From Salinisphaera sp. G21_0 (GTDB taxonomy: Bacteria; Pseudomonadota; Gammaproteobacteria; Pseudomonadales; Endozoicomonadaceae): a stretch of DNA of 64,000 nt. The translations under genes were made by a program, and so were the position numbers. This document shows, piece after piece, positions 1 to 9,063 of the stretch. Under the pieces are notes generated by a model. The model had not been told where the DNA came from and made no database searches. It was given only the letters and a program-made list of their open reading frames with translations. The DNA is taken from contig NZ_JAGHQW010000022.1 in assembly GCF_017744115.1 (NCBI RefSeq), forward strand, positions 32,979-96,978, given 5' to 3'. The first letter of the stretch is position 1. Each line of letters begins with the position of its first letter.

Positions 1-63
1 ATCTCATTGGTCGCCAGTGCGGTGTTTGTCCGGTTTTTTTGTCCTCCAGAGGGGAAATAATAA

Positions 64-1467
64 ATGTCGAAGACTCTTAGCCTGATTAAGGAACATGACG
101 TTAAGTGGGTTGATCTGCGTTTCACCGATACCAAGGGTAAAGAGCAGCACGTATCGATTCCCATTGGTGAAATAGACGACGAATTCTTCGAAGTCGGCAA
201 AATGTTCGACGGTTCCTCTATTGCTGGCTGGAAGGGCATTAACGAATCCGACATGATTCTGATGCCAGATGACAGCACGGCTGTCATCGATCCATTCACT
301 GAAGCCACCACCCTCAACCTGCGCTGTGACATCGTTGAGCCATCCACCATGCAGGGTTATGAGCGTGACCCACGCTCTGTTGCCAAGCGTGCCGAAGAGT
401 ACCTGAAGTCTACCGGCATTGCCGACACTGCGTTCTTTGGTCCTGAGCCAGAGTTCTTTGTGTTTGACGACGTTAAGTGGAGCGTTGATATCTCCGGTGC
501 TTCTTACGAAGTGAATTCAGAAGAAGCGGCATGGTCTTCCAACGCCAAGTTTGAAGGCGGCAACATCGGTCACCGTCCAAAAGTGAAGGGCGGTTACTTC
601 CCGGTACCACCGGTTGACTCCCTGCACGATCTGCGTGCCGCCATGTGTGATGCCATGGAAGCCCAGGGCCTTGACGTTGAAGTTCATCACCACGAAGTAG
701 GTACTGCCGGTCAGTGTGAAATCGGTGTCAAGTTCAACACCCTGGTAAAGAAAGCTGACGAAGTTCAGATTCTGAAGTACGCAGTGCATAACGTTGCTCA
801 TGCCTATGGCAAGACCGCTACCTTTATGCCGAAGCCACTGGTAGGCGACAATGGCTCCGGTATGCACGTTCACATGTCTCTGTCCAAGAACGGTGAGAAC
901 CTGTTTGCTGGTGACGGCTATGCAGGCCTGTCTGAAGAAGCTCTGTACTACATCGGTGGTGTGATCAAGCATGCCAAGGCCATCAACGCCTTTGCCAACG
1001 CTTCTACCAACTCCTACAAGCGTCTGATCCCGGGCTTTGAGGCTCCGGTTATGCTGGCTTACTCGGCCCGTAACCGCTCTGCTTCTATCCGTATTCCCTA
1101 CGTGAACAGCCCTAAGGCCCGTCGTATTGAAGTACGTTTCCCTGACCCCACTGCCAACCCATACCTGGCCTTTGCTGCCCTGATGATGGCGGGTCTGGAC
1201 GGGATCAAGAATAAGATCCATCCTGGCGATGCGGCTGATAAGGATCTGTACGATCTGCCACCAGAAGAAGCGGCCGAGATCCCAACGGTTTCTGCCAGCT
1301 TTGAAGAATCCCTGGCTGCCCTGGACGCTGACCGTGAGTTCCTGACGGCCGGTGGCGTATTCACAGACGACATGATCGATGGTTACATTGAACTCAAGAA
1401 GGAAGAGTGTCTTGCCGTTAGCCAGACAACTCACCCGGTAGAGTTTGATCTGTACTACTCTGTCTAA
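64..1467 (+). CDS. glnA: Glutamine synthetase, type I
   Basis: Makes glutamine from glutamate, ammonia and ATP; this is the main ammonia-assimilation enzyme and a cytoplasmic dodecamer. The 467-residue length is normal for GSI. Visible family signatures include [13 protein letters not shown] near residue 50, the ATP-site stretch [17 protein letters not shown] near residue 260, and NRSASIRIP near 340. The motif [10 protein letters not shown] near residue 397 carries the tyrosine that is adenylylated in GSI-beta enzymes, so activity is probably tuned by GlnE. A purine-rich ribosome site (AGAGGGGAAA) lies before the ATG. The upstream promoter region is cut by the window edge. A DUF4124 gene and ntrBC follow, as in pseudomonads. 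Identity is secure. Confidence 0.98.
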   Translation: MSKTLSLIKEHDVKWVDLRFTDTKGKEQHVSIPIGEIDDEFFEVGKMFDGSSIAGWKGINESDMILMPDDSTAVIDPFTEATTLNLRCDIVEPSTMQGYERDPRSVAKRAEEYLKSTGIADTAFFGPEPEFFVFDDVKWSVDISGASYEVNSEEAAWSSNAKFEGGNIGHRPKVKGGYFPVPPVDSLHDLRAAMCDAMEAQGLDVEVHHHEVGTAGQCEIGVKFNTLVKKADEVQILKYAVHNVAHAYGKTATFMPKPLVGDNGSGMHVHMSLSKNGENLFAGDGYAGLSEEALYYIGGVIKHAKAINAFANASTNSYKRLIPGFEAPVMLAYSARNRSASIRIPYVNSPKARRIEVRFPDPTANPYLAFAALMMAGLDGIKNKIHPGDAADKDLYDLPPEEAAEIPTVSASFEESLAALDADREFLTAGGVFTDDMIDGYIELKKEECLAVSQTTHPVEFDLYYSV

Positions 1468-1505
1468 ACCATCATCCAAGACCGGATAAGTCGTTGTTTA
1501 ACCTC

Positions 1506-1534
1506 AAGCCAGAGCGAAAGTTCTGGCTTTTCTC
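1506..1534 (+). terminator. Rho-independent terminator of glnA
   Basis: A 10-bp stem (1506-1515 with 1520-1529, one G-T pair) closes a GAAA tetraloop and is followed by a T-rich tract. It lies 39 bases after the glnA stop, so glnA is probably its own transcription unit. Confidence 0.85.
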
Positions 1535-1726
1535 TTTCTGGTGATCTCTGTAAATGCACGACTGAATGGATGCAGGTGGCAGACGTACACAGGGGCCATT
1601 ACCGGGAAGCAATAACCAGCATACGTTTTCCCCGTTACTACCTGTTAAAAAGTCTTGGTAACTATTAAGCTAACCAGTGCTCAACACGATATAAGCCGGA
1701 TATGACTTCACTAAGGCAAGAGGCTC

Positions 1727-2287
1727 ATGAATATAAAAAAGGCAATGGTTTGGTCTTTTCTGGCGGTGATTCTGCCTCTGGTATCAGTGAACTTTGCGTT
1801 TGGCACTATTTATAAAACAGTGGATCAGGACGGAAATGTGATCTTTACTGACTCCCGACCTGCGGATCAGCCCAGTGAGGAAGTCAGGTTACGCCCGATT
1901 ACGCCAATGTCTCCAGCACCGGAGAATAAGCCTGAATTACCAAAACCTGCTCAAAAAGTGAGCAAGAAGCCCTACGGCAGACTGCAAATTATAGAGCCAG
2001 CCAATAATGCCACGGTGCGTAACCAGGGAAATTTCACGGTAAAAATTGTCACAGCGCCAAAAATCCTTGATGGTCACAAAGTTCGTCTGCTGCTTGATGG
2101 TAAGGTGGTGGCGGGCCCCAAGCGAAATTTAACCTTTGAACTCGAAAATGTTGAGCGTGGTACCCACAACCTTGCCGTGGAGATCATTGATAACCAGGCC
2201 AAAGTCATTCAGTCGTCCAGCAATACGATCCATGTCCATCGAACCTTATTCATTCCCGCAGTATCTATAAACCCTCCTGCCTCCTGA
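1727..2287 (+). CDS. DUF4124 domain-containing exported protein
   Basis: Function unknown. A signal peptide spans about residues 1-27 (hydrophobic run ending near FAFG). The DUF4124 signature follows: TIYKTVDQDGNVIFTDSRP. A proline-rich linker (residues 60-85) leads to an Ig-like beta domain (about 88-170) with the repeated pattern of short beta strands (KVRLLLDGKVV, THNLAVEIID). DUF4124 proteins commonly sit beside glnA and ntrB in gammaproteobacteria, and this position supports the call. It is probably periplasmic. No catalytic residues are apparent. The start matches the signal peptide; only a weak purine-rich site precedes it. Confidence 0.85.
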   Translation: MNIKKAMVWSFLAVILPLVSVNFAFGTIYKTVDQDGNVIFTDSRPADQPSEEVRLRPITPMSPAPENKPELPKPAQKVSKKPYGRLQIIEPANNATVRNQGNFTVKIVTAPKILDGHKVRLLLDGKVVAGPKRNLTFELENVERGTHNLAVEIIDNQAKVIQSSSNTIHVHRTLFIPAVSINPPAS

Positions 2288-2400
2288 CGGCTGCACCAAA
2301 AAAGGGAGAGTGAGTTATAGGCTTTACTCCCCACGCTTTCAAACCAGCCCATAGTCTCGCTAATTTAAGCTCCATAAACCTGGTGCTCTGATCACATGAA

Positions 2401-2417
2401 TGCACTATTATGGTGCA
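2401..2417. promoter_or_regulatory. NtrC-binding site upstream of ntrB
   Basis: TGCACTATTATGGTGCA is a near-perfect dyad matching the NtrC enhancer pattern TGCACYA-N3-TGGTGCA known from enteric glnA promoters. It lies about 160 bases upstream of the sigma-54 promoter start predicted at about 2570, a usual enhancer distance. It implies autoregulation of ntrBC by NtrC. Confidence 0.8.
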
Positions 2418-2543
2418 ATTACAGCTGGCAAGTTGGAATTAACGTTTGAACATCTTTTCGATGGTACGCGATATGGCCCGGATAGATGCAATATAAGGCA
2501 GGTTGGAAGTTTCACTGTAAAAAGTCTGGCTTGCCATCAATGG

Positions 2544-2560
2544 TGGTTTGGTTTTTGCAT
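2544..2560 (+). promoter_or_regulatory. Sigma-54 promoter for ntrBC
   Basis: TGGTTTGGTTTTTGCA has GG at 2545-2546 and GC at 2557-2558, exactly the GG-N10-GC spacing required by RpoN, with a good TTTGCA -12 block. The -24 element lacks the favoured CAC after TGG, so it may be moderately strong. It is supported by the NtrC enhancer upstream and by ntrB starting about 80 bases downstream. Confidence 0.65.
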
Positions 2561-2638
2561 TAACGATAGCCAATACCGTTTCTCATCAGATTCAGGTCAA
2601 CAGAGCCTGAAATATAAAAGTAATAACAATACCTGACC

Positions 2639-3766
2639 ATGAAGCAGCTTTTACCTGGCTCTTTAGAAGAGATAATCCCTGAAACAGGAACTATGCAAAA
2701 CATCATTCTGGATAACCTGAATACCGTGGTAATGGTGCTTGACCGGGAGTTCCGGGTGATTACCCTGAATCCGGCGGCAGAAACCCTGCTGGATACCAGT
2801 TTGAAAAGAATTTTGAACCAGTCGGTAACCACGGTGATTCCTGAAGAAAACTTCAAGGCTGATCTGGATCGCAGTCTGTCTCAGTATCAGCAGTTTACCC
2901 GTCGGGAAACCGACTTTCCCATCAATGGGGAGATGATCAATGTGGATTACAGCATTTCACCCATCACTTGCGGGGAAGCAAGGCTGCTTCTGGAAATCAA
3001 TCCCCGTGACCGGGTTCAGAAAATTACCCGGGAAGAGTCACTGATCGCCAAGCAGGAAACCTCCAGAATTCTGGTTCGGGGCCTGGCCCATGAAGTAAAA
3101 AATCCACTAGGTGGTATTCGTGGCGCAGCTCAGCTTCTGGCCAGGGAACTGGATGACCAGGGGCTGAAAGAATTTACCGGGATTATTATTCAGGAAGCGG
3201 ATCGGCTCCGTGACCTGGTCGACCAGATGCTGGGGCCGCTTCAGCCACCAAAGATGGAAGACCTGAATATTCATGAAGTACTTGAAAGGGTGATGCAGTT
3301 AATCAATGCCGAAACCGGTGGAGAACTCAGGCTCAAGCGAGACTATGACCCAAGTATTCCCGATATACCGGGTGACTTTGAACGAATGATACAGGCCATT
3401 CTGAACCTGGTACGCAATGCCATGCAGGCCATTGATCAGGCCATGCCGCGCTCTGAAGGCCTGATCACCCTGAGAACCCGTATTGCCAGACAATTTACCA
3501 TCGGCACCCAGCGACGGCGGCTGGTTTGTCACTTGTCCATTATTGATAACGGGCCAGGAATTCCGCCTGATCTGATCGACAATATTTTCTACCCCATGAT
3601 CAGTGGCCGTGCCGATGGAACGGGCCTGGGGTTACCCATGGCACAGTCCATCATCAGCCTGCATCAGGGGCTGGTTGAGTGTGAGAGTAAGCCGGGTGAA
3701 ACCATTTTTAACGTGTTCTTACCCATCACCAGAGAACCGCTTTCGCTGGATATGACACAGGAGTGA
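2639..3766 (+). CDS. glnL: Nitrogen regulation sensor histidine kinase NtrB
   Basis: Phosphorylates and dephosphorylates NtrC in response to nitrogen status, relayed by PII. An N-terminal PAS domain (about residues 20-130) carries the pattern TVVMVLDREFRVITLNPAAE. The dimerisation/H-box is GLAHEVKNPLGGIRGAAQLL with phospho-accepting His near residue 152. The ATPase domain shows the N box (LNLVRNAMQA), G1 (IDNGPGIP) and G2 (GRADGTGLGLPMAQ). No membrane segments, so it is cytoplasmic. ATG at 2639 has no clear ribosome site. ATG at 2693, 18 codons in, has AGGA three bases upstream and gives a protein closer to the usual 350-360 residues; either may be used. ntrC follows 3 bases after the stop. 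Confidence 0.95.
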   Translation: MKQLLPGSLEEIIPETGTMQNIILDNLNTVVMVLDREFRVITLNPAAETLLDTSLKRILNQSVTTVIPEENFKADLDRSLSQYQQFTRRETDFPINGEMINVDYSISPITCGEARLLLEINPRDRVQKITREESLIAKQETSRILVRGLAHEVKNPLGGIRGAAQLLARELDDQGLKEFTGIIIQEADRLRDLVDQMLGPLQPPKMEDLNIHEVLERVMQLINAETGGELRLKRDYDPSIPDIPGDFERMIQAILNLVRNAMQAIDQAMPRSEGLITLRTRIARQFTIGTQRRRLVCHLSIIDNGPGIPPDLIDNIFYPMISGRADGTGLGLPMAQSIISLHQGLVECESKPGETIFNVFLPITREPLSLDMTQE

Positions 3767-3769
3767 GGT

Positions 3770-5248
3770 ATGAGTTTGAGTTCCAAAGTCTGGATCGTGG
3801 ATGACGACCAGGCAATACGCTGGGTTCTGGAGCGGGCCCTGAATTCAGCAGGCATCGAAACACAATCCTTTGATGCGCCGGAAAAAGTGCTGACTGCGCT
3901 GGAACACAGTGAACCGGAAGCTCTGATCAGTGATGTCCGGATGCCGGGCATGAACGGTTTGCAACTGATGAAGGCCGTTCATGAACGGAAGCCGGATATT
4001 CCCGTTATTATCATGACGGCGCACTCGGATCTGGACAGCGCTGTGTCTTCCTACCAGAGTGGTGCATTTGAGTACCTGCCGAAGCCTTTTGATATTGATG
4101 AAGCGGTAGCGCTGGTCAAGCGCGGTCAGGAACATCGCCAGCAACAACTGGCTGAGGCACAGGTTCCGGAGGCCTCCCTGCAACAGGAGGAGTCTACGGA
4201 GATTATCGGTGAAGCCCCGGCCATGCAGGAAGTGTTTCGTGCCATTGGCCGCCTGTCGCACTCCAACATCACCGTGTTGATTAATGGTGAATCCGGTACT
4301 GGTAAGGAGCTGGTGGCCAGGGCCCTGCACCGCCACAGCCCCCGGGCGGACCGATCTTTTATTGCCTTGAATATGGCGGCGATTCCCCGGGACCTGATTG
4401 AGTCTGAACTCTTTGGTCACGAAAAAGGCGCATTTACCGGTGCCGGAGGCATGCGTCGTGGGCGTTTTGAACAGGCCGGTGGTGGTACTCTGTTTCTGGA
4501 TGAAATTGGCGATATGCCCGCCGATACCCAGACCCGCCTACTGCGCGTGTTGGCCGATGGCGAATTTTACCGCGTGGGTGGGCACACGCCGGTTAAAGCG
4601 GATGTGCGAATTATTGCAGCGACCCATCAGAACCTTGAAAAACTGGTGGCAGAAGGCAAGTTCCGTGAAGACCTTTTTCACCGGCTGAATGTTATCCGGG
4701 TACATCTGCCAAAGCTTAAGGATCGTCGTGAAGATATTCCACGACTGGCACGCTTCTTTCTGGACAAGGCAGGCAAAGAGCTTGAAGTGGAACCGAAAAT
4801 CCTGCACCCGGAAACGGCCAGTTACATCAGCACCCTGGACTGGCCCGGTAACGTCCGGCAGTTGGAAAACACCTGTCGCTGGTTAACCGTGATGGCCTCT
4901 GGCCGTGAAGTGCTGGTCTCTGACCTGCCCCCAGAGTTTACGGATAAGGGAGACAGTGACCTGGGTTCGGTCACCGGCTATGGCAGCTGGCAGCAACTGT
5001 TTCGCCAATGGTGTGATCGTGAGCTGGCAGCGGGTCAGGTCGGCATCCTTGATCAGGCGGTGCCAGCCTTTGAAACCATTGTTATTGAATCTGCACTGGC
5101 CCATACCGGAGGCCGTAAAAAAGATGCAGCAGAATTACTGGGATGGGGCCGGAATACGCTTACCCGGAAGATCAAGGAGCTGAACCTGGAGCCCTCTGGG
5201 CCTCTGGAAGAACCCTCAGCGCCCATAGAAGAAGAGCTGGTTGGTTAA
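3770..5248 (+). CDS. glnG: Nitrogen regulation response regulator NtrC
   Basis: Enhancer-binding activator of sigma-54 promoters under nitrogen limitation. The receiver domain (1-120) carries the phospho-acceptor in LISDVRMPGMNG. The AAA+ domain has Walker A GESGTGKE, the sigma-54 contact loop GAFTGA, Walker B GTLFLDEIGDMP and a WPGNVRQLEN sensor region. A Fis-type helix-turn-helix ends the protein (GRKKDAAELLGWGRNTLTRKI). At 492 residues it is slightly longer than enteric NtrC because of an extended linker and C-terminal tail. Starts 3 bases after ntrB with GAGG upstream, so translation is probably coupled. rpoN in the same window supplies its sigma factor. Confidence 0.97.
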   Translation: MSLSSKVWIVDDDQAIRWVLERALNSAGIETQSFDAPEKVLTALEHSEPEALISDVRMPGMNGLQLMKAVHERKPDIPVIIMTAHSDLDSAVSSYQSGAFEYLPKPFDIDEAVALVKRGQEHRQQQLAEAQVPEASLQQEESTEIIGEAPAMQEVFRAIGRLSHSNITVLINGESGTGKELVARALHRHSPRADRSFIALNMAAIPRDLIESELFGHEKGAFTGAGGMRRGRFEQAGGGTLFLDEIGDMPADTQTRLLRVLADGEFYRVGGHTPVKADVRIIAATHQNLEKLVAEGKFREDLFHRLNVIRVHLPKLKDRREDIPRLARFFLDKAGKELEVEPKILHPETASYISTLDWPGNVRQLENTCRWLTVMASGREVLVSDLPPEFTDKGDSDLGSVTGYGSWQQLFRQWCDRELAAGQVGILDQAVPAFETIVIESALAHTGGRKKDAAELLGWGRNTLTRKIKELNLEPSGPLEEPSAPIEEELVG

Positions 5249-5354
5249 AAAGCTTACTCCTGATATAAGGAATTTTGACAGGACGTAAGGTTAATAGTTC
5301 GTATTTCACACTGCCTATACTGAAAACAGGATGTAGCAGTAAGGCAGTAGAATC

Positions 5355-5849
5355 ATGGAACGGACTCTATCTTTGCGCCAGGGAATTGGCGCACTTTTCT
5401 TATTCGGTATATTTACCGCCACTTCGTTGACAAACGTTAAAGCAGCCACCCAGGGCAAACTGGGTAACACTTCCACCGGCTCATTTTCTATCACACTGAT
5501 TGTTTACCCGTCCTTGCAATCTCAGGTTGCCATTGTGGATGAGAGTACAACGGATGAAAACGGTAATCCGGTTATTATCCCAACCAGCACGCTGAGTTTT
5601 GATCGCCCGGTTTCCCTTTGTGTTTCAGGGCGTGGTTTATCCCAATTCAGCCTGGCTTCCAGCGGTGCCGACGGTGTTGATTTAAGAGTCTCTGAGCCAG
5701 CGGGAGAAACCCGGATTACCGGGCAGCCCTCCGCCATGTTTGGTGTTGAAAACGACTGCCGTAACAGCAGCCGACAATTGATTGCCCAGCCGCTAACCGG
5801 CTTTCAGGGTTCAAAAAAGCCTGCGACGTTATTGATCCATGCCGAGTAA
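5355..5849 (+). CDS. Putative minor fimbrial subunit
   Basis: Probably an exported pilin-like protein for the chaperone-usher system encoded around it. A signal peptide is visible (residues 1-31, ending VKAA). The mature N-terminus ATQGKLGNTSTGSFSI closely resembles that of the major pilin at 12982-13566 (ATQGTAGPTSKGTFDI). A Cys pair (near 89 and 135) would fit a pilin disulphide. It lacks the C-terminal SDTVTLxVTP motif shared by the other three subunits, so it may be a terminator, a minor subunit or a divergent relative. The chaperone gene follows on the same strand after 152 bases. Function inferred from similarity within the locus only. Confidence 0.6.
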   Translation: MERTLSLRQGIGALFLFGIFTATSLTNVKAATQGKLGNTSTGSFSITLIVYPSLQSQVAIVDESTTDENGNPVIIPTSTLSFDRPVSLCVSGRGLSQFSLASSGADGVDLRVSEPAGETRITGQPSAMFGVENDCRNSSRQLIAQPLTGFQGSKKPATLLIHAE

Positions 5850-6001
5850 GGATAAGTTTCAGGCAACTTTGGCAATAAAACCCATTTGAGATTATTTTTC
5901 GTGGCAATAGAATAGGGGAATATTGTTCATCCCCTGTCGTCTCAAACTTTCCTGGGTTATGCAGCGAAGTTTGGCCCGGGGCAAATCGGAATCTCCATTA
6001 T

Positions 6002-6718
6002 ATGTTCATGAAACGCCTTGTCCGTGGAGCCTGCCTGCTGGCCACTCTTATCGCCAGCTCACAAGTGCTGGCAACCATGTCTCTTGATCGTATGATCGTC
6101 TACTTCAAGCCAGACCAGCTGCCACGGCAGGATGTGGTGGTCTCCAATCCGGATAAAGAAAATCTCTACCTGCAAACCGAAGTGTACAACGTCATCAATC
6201 CCGGTACGGAGCAGGAAGAACGTATTCGGGTGACAGACCCTAATGACATCAAACTGCTGGCCACACCGGGAAAAGCTATTATTCCGCCCAATGGCCGTAA
6301 AACCGTCAGGTTGGTGAGTCTGGAAACCCCTAAAGATAAAGAGCTGGTCTATCGGGTAACCTTCCGTCCTGTGGTTGGTGACCTGGAAGCCAAACAAACC
6401 GCCATCAAACTGCTGGTAGCCTATCAGGCCCTGGTCTTTGTCCGTCCTCAGAACCCTGAGTATAAAGTGGACGGTAAATTAGATAATGGCAAAATGACGT
6501 TTACCAATAGCGGCAATATCAACGTGGTGCTTCGTAATGGAAAATACTGCACCAGTAATGCACAAGAGAGCTGTACTGACCTGAGCGACGGTACTCGTAT
6601 TTATGCCGGTGAAAGTTGGGAGATGCCTCTGCCGGAGGGTGCAGCCAAAGGCAAAGGGTTTATTCAGTATGGCCTGTTCGATGGTGAGTTTGAGGAGACT
6701 CAGAAGTTTTCTCTGTAA
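6002..6718 (+). CDS. Fimbrial periplasmic chaperone (PapD-like)
   Basis: Periplasmic chaperone that would hold fimbrial subunits for delivery to the usher. A signal peptide spans residues 1-25 (ending VLA). Two Ig-like domains follow, in the PapD arrangement: residues 26-140 with the edge strand YFKPDQLPRQDVVVSNPD and the subunit-binding strand KTVRLVSLETPKDKELVYRVTFRP, then a second domain to 238. The style (MSLDRMIVYF, no classic G1 FPLN motif) fits the alternate or CS1/CFA-type chaperones. A second in-frame ATG is at 6008. It is separated from the usher (opposite strand, 3.5 kb away) but is the only chaperone in the window, so it probably serves that usher. Confidence 0.8.
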   Translation: MFMKRLVRGACLLATLIASSQVLATMSLDRMIVYFKPDQLPRQDVVVSNPDKENLYLQTEVYNVINPGTEQEERIRVTDPNDIKLLATPGKAIIPPNGRKTVRLVSLETPKDKELVYRVTFRPVVGDLEAKQTAIKLLVAYQALVFVRPQNPEYKVDGKLDNGKMTFTNSGNINVVLRNGKYCTSNAQESCTDLSDGTRIYAGESWEMPLPEGAAKGKGFIQYGLFDGEFEETQKFSL

Positions 6719-6839
6719 ATACAGGCGATTTGTCGCTTGGTGACACTCCTGGTGGGATGATTCGAGAGTTCCTTAACAGAACTCTCTGGGATCCTGCCTT
6801 AATCTTGGGAACAGGATTACCAGAGACCCGGAAACAAAT

Positions 6840-7343
6840 TTATACCAGTTTTGCTTTAAGCAGCGTTTTAATCTCAGCGATATCCGACTTCACCTCAAAC
6901 ATATCTGATTTGAGTCCTGAAACATCAGACTTGAGTTCGACCACATCTTCTTTAAGTTCGACCACATCTGCTTTAAGTTCGACTACATCCGATTTGAGTT
7001 CAGATACATCCGATTTAAGTTCAGATACATCCGATTCAACCCTGTCAAAACGTTGATTCACCGACGCTTCAAAAGACTCCATTCGCCGGTCAATATAGCT
7101 CTCCATGGAAATATGGTTCTGATCCACTTTAACGGATAAGGTTTTGAGATCACCGGTCAGCGTCAGCACCACCTGCTCAAGGTCGGCAATGGCCTTATGG
7201 TTGGAAAGCAGCAGGTCCTGATGTTTTTTTATATGGCTGGCCAGGGCATCCACCCCTTTACTGGTATCCACCTGGTTACGACGCAGCTCCCTCACTTCTT
7301 CTTCTAATCGGGTCAGCCGGAATTCGTACCGTTCGACGGTCAT
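6840..7343 (-). CDS. Heptad-repeat coiled-coil protein
   Basis: Unknown function. The protein is almost wholly helical. The second half is a run of exact seven-residue repeats of the type SDVSELK/ADVVELK, with hydrophobic V and L in a and d positions, predicting a long parallel coiled coil. At DNA level this is a 21-base tandem repeat between about 6870 and 7040. The start at 7343 (MTVERYEF) is preferred over 7358 because GAGGAT lies about 9 bases upstream. No signal peptide or membrane segment. It lies convergent with the chaperone gene inside the fimbrial locus but shows no link to fimbriae. Repeat number may vary between strains. Confidence 0.65.
   Translation of the reverse strand: MTVERYEFRLTRLEEEVRELRRNQVDTSKGVDALASHIKKHQDLLLSNHKAIADLEQVVLTLTGDLKTLSVKVDQNHISMESYIDRRMESFEASVNQRFDRVESDVSELKSDVSELKSDVVELKADVVELKEDVVELKSDVSGLKSDMFEVKSDIAEIKTLLKAKLV
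6870..7040. repeat. 21-bp tandem repeat (heptad coding)
   Basis: Successive 21-base units (for example TTTAAGTTCGACCACATCTG and close variants) encode the SDVSELK heptads of the coiled-coil gene. The near-identical DNA implies recent slippage or expansion. Confidence 0.75.
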
Positions 7344-7433
7344 TATTATCATCCTCATTACTTGTCTGGAGTGTCAAAGCTAGACCAGGTTAGAGGAAAT
7401 GCAAATCACTTGGGACAAAGCTCATTGACCCGT

Positions 7434-8399
7434 TTACTCAGGTATAACCGTCAGAGTGACGGTATCACTATATACACCCGTGGCAAGGGTTTGATTACCG
7501 GGAATATCGATGAATATCTGCACATTATTTGCCGTATATCTGTAGCAGTCCTGACTATCAGATCCTGCCAGATCTTCAATAAAAACACCCGGAGACAGGC
7601 TCTGTTTAATACCTGGCTGAAGAGCTGGTTGAAGCATAATTTTATAGTTAACGGGCGTTCCACCCTGGGACAGATAAAACTGCTGATTGGCATCATTTTT
7701 ACCGGTCGCTTTGAGTTTGAAGTCTGTACCTCCCTGAGAAAAGACACAGAAGCTCATAGGCTCGCTGGTAATAGCCTGGTTGCCTTCCGCGGTCATCTCT
7801 ATGTCTTTAAGGCCACTAATCCTGACTCTATCTGGAATTCTGATTTTGAATAGCAGGTCTACATCGTCACTGGCAGAAATAAAGCCGCTGGTTTCCTGCC
7901 CAAATAGAGAATAATTGGAGATATATAATCCAGGAAGTGTGGATTCCAGGGCATTATTAAAGATGGTAAACGTCAATGTTCCATCGACAGCCTGGTATTG
8001 GCCAGGGGTAAGCCCAGCTGAGAAGTCATTATTTACGTTTATTTCATCATTGCTGCCTTGCTTATATTTGACCTGGCCAATCACAATGTCCTCAGTGATC
8101 TGGTTGGTCTCTTGGTGTAGAAATGTGAAGTCAGAGCCTCTGAGGTTGTATGTTTGCTCAAACTGAAAGAAGTCACAACCACGAAAGAAAGTGCCATCGA
8201 ATCTGTCTCCAAAGCAGGACTGCAGAGTCACATTTACCGGAACCTCAAACTGTGAATCCTCCCAGTCCAGGGGAATTTCGATATTAGCCGCATTACTGCC
8301 CAGAAATCTGAACGCACCCTGGCTTGGGAGGGAGAGTGACAATAATAAAAACATGAGATAGCAGAGGTTGGTCGTTGCTGACTTGGTACATAAATACAT
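7434..8399 (-). CDS. Two-domain fimbrial subunit, possible tip adhesin
   Basis: Probable surface subunit of the chaperone-usher fimbria. Hydrophobic signal peptide (CYLMFLLLSLSLPSQGA). An N-terminal beta-rich domain of about 170 residues with a Cys pair has no recognisable relative. The C-terminal pilin-like domain contains ISGLKDIEMTA, a conserved FCVF Cys, and ends GVYSDTVTLTVIPE, a motif shared with two other subunits here. The two-domain plan and size resemble tip adhesins of CS1/CFA-type fimbriae. The start is uncertain: the frame is open from 8450, and ATG at 8399 or 8354 gives better signal peptides. No clear ribosome site. It lies downstream of the other subunit genes on the same strand. 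Confidence 0.6.
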   Translation of the reverse strand: MYLCTKSATTNLCYLMFLLLSLSLPSQGAFRFLGSNAANIEIPLDWEDSQFEVPVNVTLQSCFGDRFDGTFFRGCDFFQFEQTYNLRGSDFTFLHQETNQITEDIVIGQVKYKQGSNDEINVNNDFSAGLTPGQYQAVDGTLTFTIFNNALESTLPGLYISNYSLFGQETSGFISASDDVDLLFKIRIPDRVRISGLKDIEMTAEGNQAITSEPMSFCVFSQGGTDFKLKATGKNDANQQFYLSQGGTPVNYKIMLQPALQPGIKQSLSPGVFIEDLAGSDSQDCYRYTANNVQIFIDIPGNQTLATGVYSDTVTLTVIPE

Positions 8400-8770
8400 A
8401 AATATTATCCATGCGCTAAGTTCACTCCGTATATCCCTGCCAACTACCACGGAATAATCGGTAAGGATGCTTTTGCAGACAGTACAATATCTGTACTGTT
8501 TGTCCAGAAAATCTGCTAATAACTTGTCAGTTTATAAGGTGTGTTTACTGCCCTGTTTTATGATAATTGCTCTTGAACCTGTTAAAGATGTTCGGTTTCT
8601 TGCTGTTATTCTTCGTTCGCCCTGTCATCTGAGGGAGTGTCTACCGGAGTTTCCCAGAGTAATAAGGTAAGCGAAAGAAGTGGTAACGATGGAAATATCG
8701 GTATGCATTACTGCGCAGGAGCATGGGAATGGGAGATATTTTTATCAATCCCGCTATTCAGGAGTCCTAC

Positions 8771-9063
8771 GGTAGACATTAAGCATCTGGCAGTGGCTAC
8801 TGTTTGAACCACAAAGGACACAAATGCCCATGTCGCGTGACAATATTTTGCGCCACCCTCAGGGATGAAAAATGGTTACGCAAAATATTTTTCACGGCAA
8901 AGAGCACGAAGAAGAGCTTTTCTTTTCCTTTGTGCTCTTTGTGCTCTTTGTGGTTCCAATTCAAGACCCACAACACGTAACACCAACCCGTCAGCGACAG
9001 TCACTACGAGCCAGAGAACGAGGGATACAGCTATAGCATCAGGAAAAATTCCTTAATGTCTAC
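8771..9063. repeat. Composite inverted-repeat element
   Basis: Bounded by GGTAGACATTAAGC on the left and the inverse CCTTAATGTCTAC on the right. Inside is a second inverted pair (GAACCACAAAGGACACAAA near 8816 and its inverse near 8936-8956), and nested within that a hairpin repeat at about 8825-8903 that recurs at about 15140-15218. The same outer ends bound the element at 32217-32388. The right end supplies the stop codon of the 9060-10133 gene. No ORF lies in this interval, which fills most of the 8451-9059 gap. Confidence 0.6.

Noticed and set aside
517..1479. 320-codon antisense frame inside glnA
   Set aside because: Lies wholly opposite the certain glnA gene, has no ribosome site and no recognisable protein pattern; it is a by-product of codon bias.
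2400..2636. 78-codon frame before ntrB
   Set aside because: Starts inside the NtrC site and spans the sigma-54 promoter; no ribosome site or family pattern.
5275..5321. Sigma-70 promoter before the 5355 gene (TTGACA, TATACT)
   Set aside because: The two hexamers are not at a workable spacing from each other, so no firm promoter call is possible.
6730..7056. Ser/Thr-rich repeat frame on + strand
   Set aside because: It is the reverse reading of the heptad coiled-coil gene, which has a proper ribosome site and a plausible fold.
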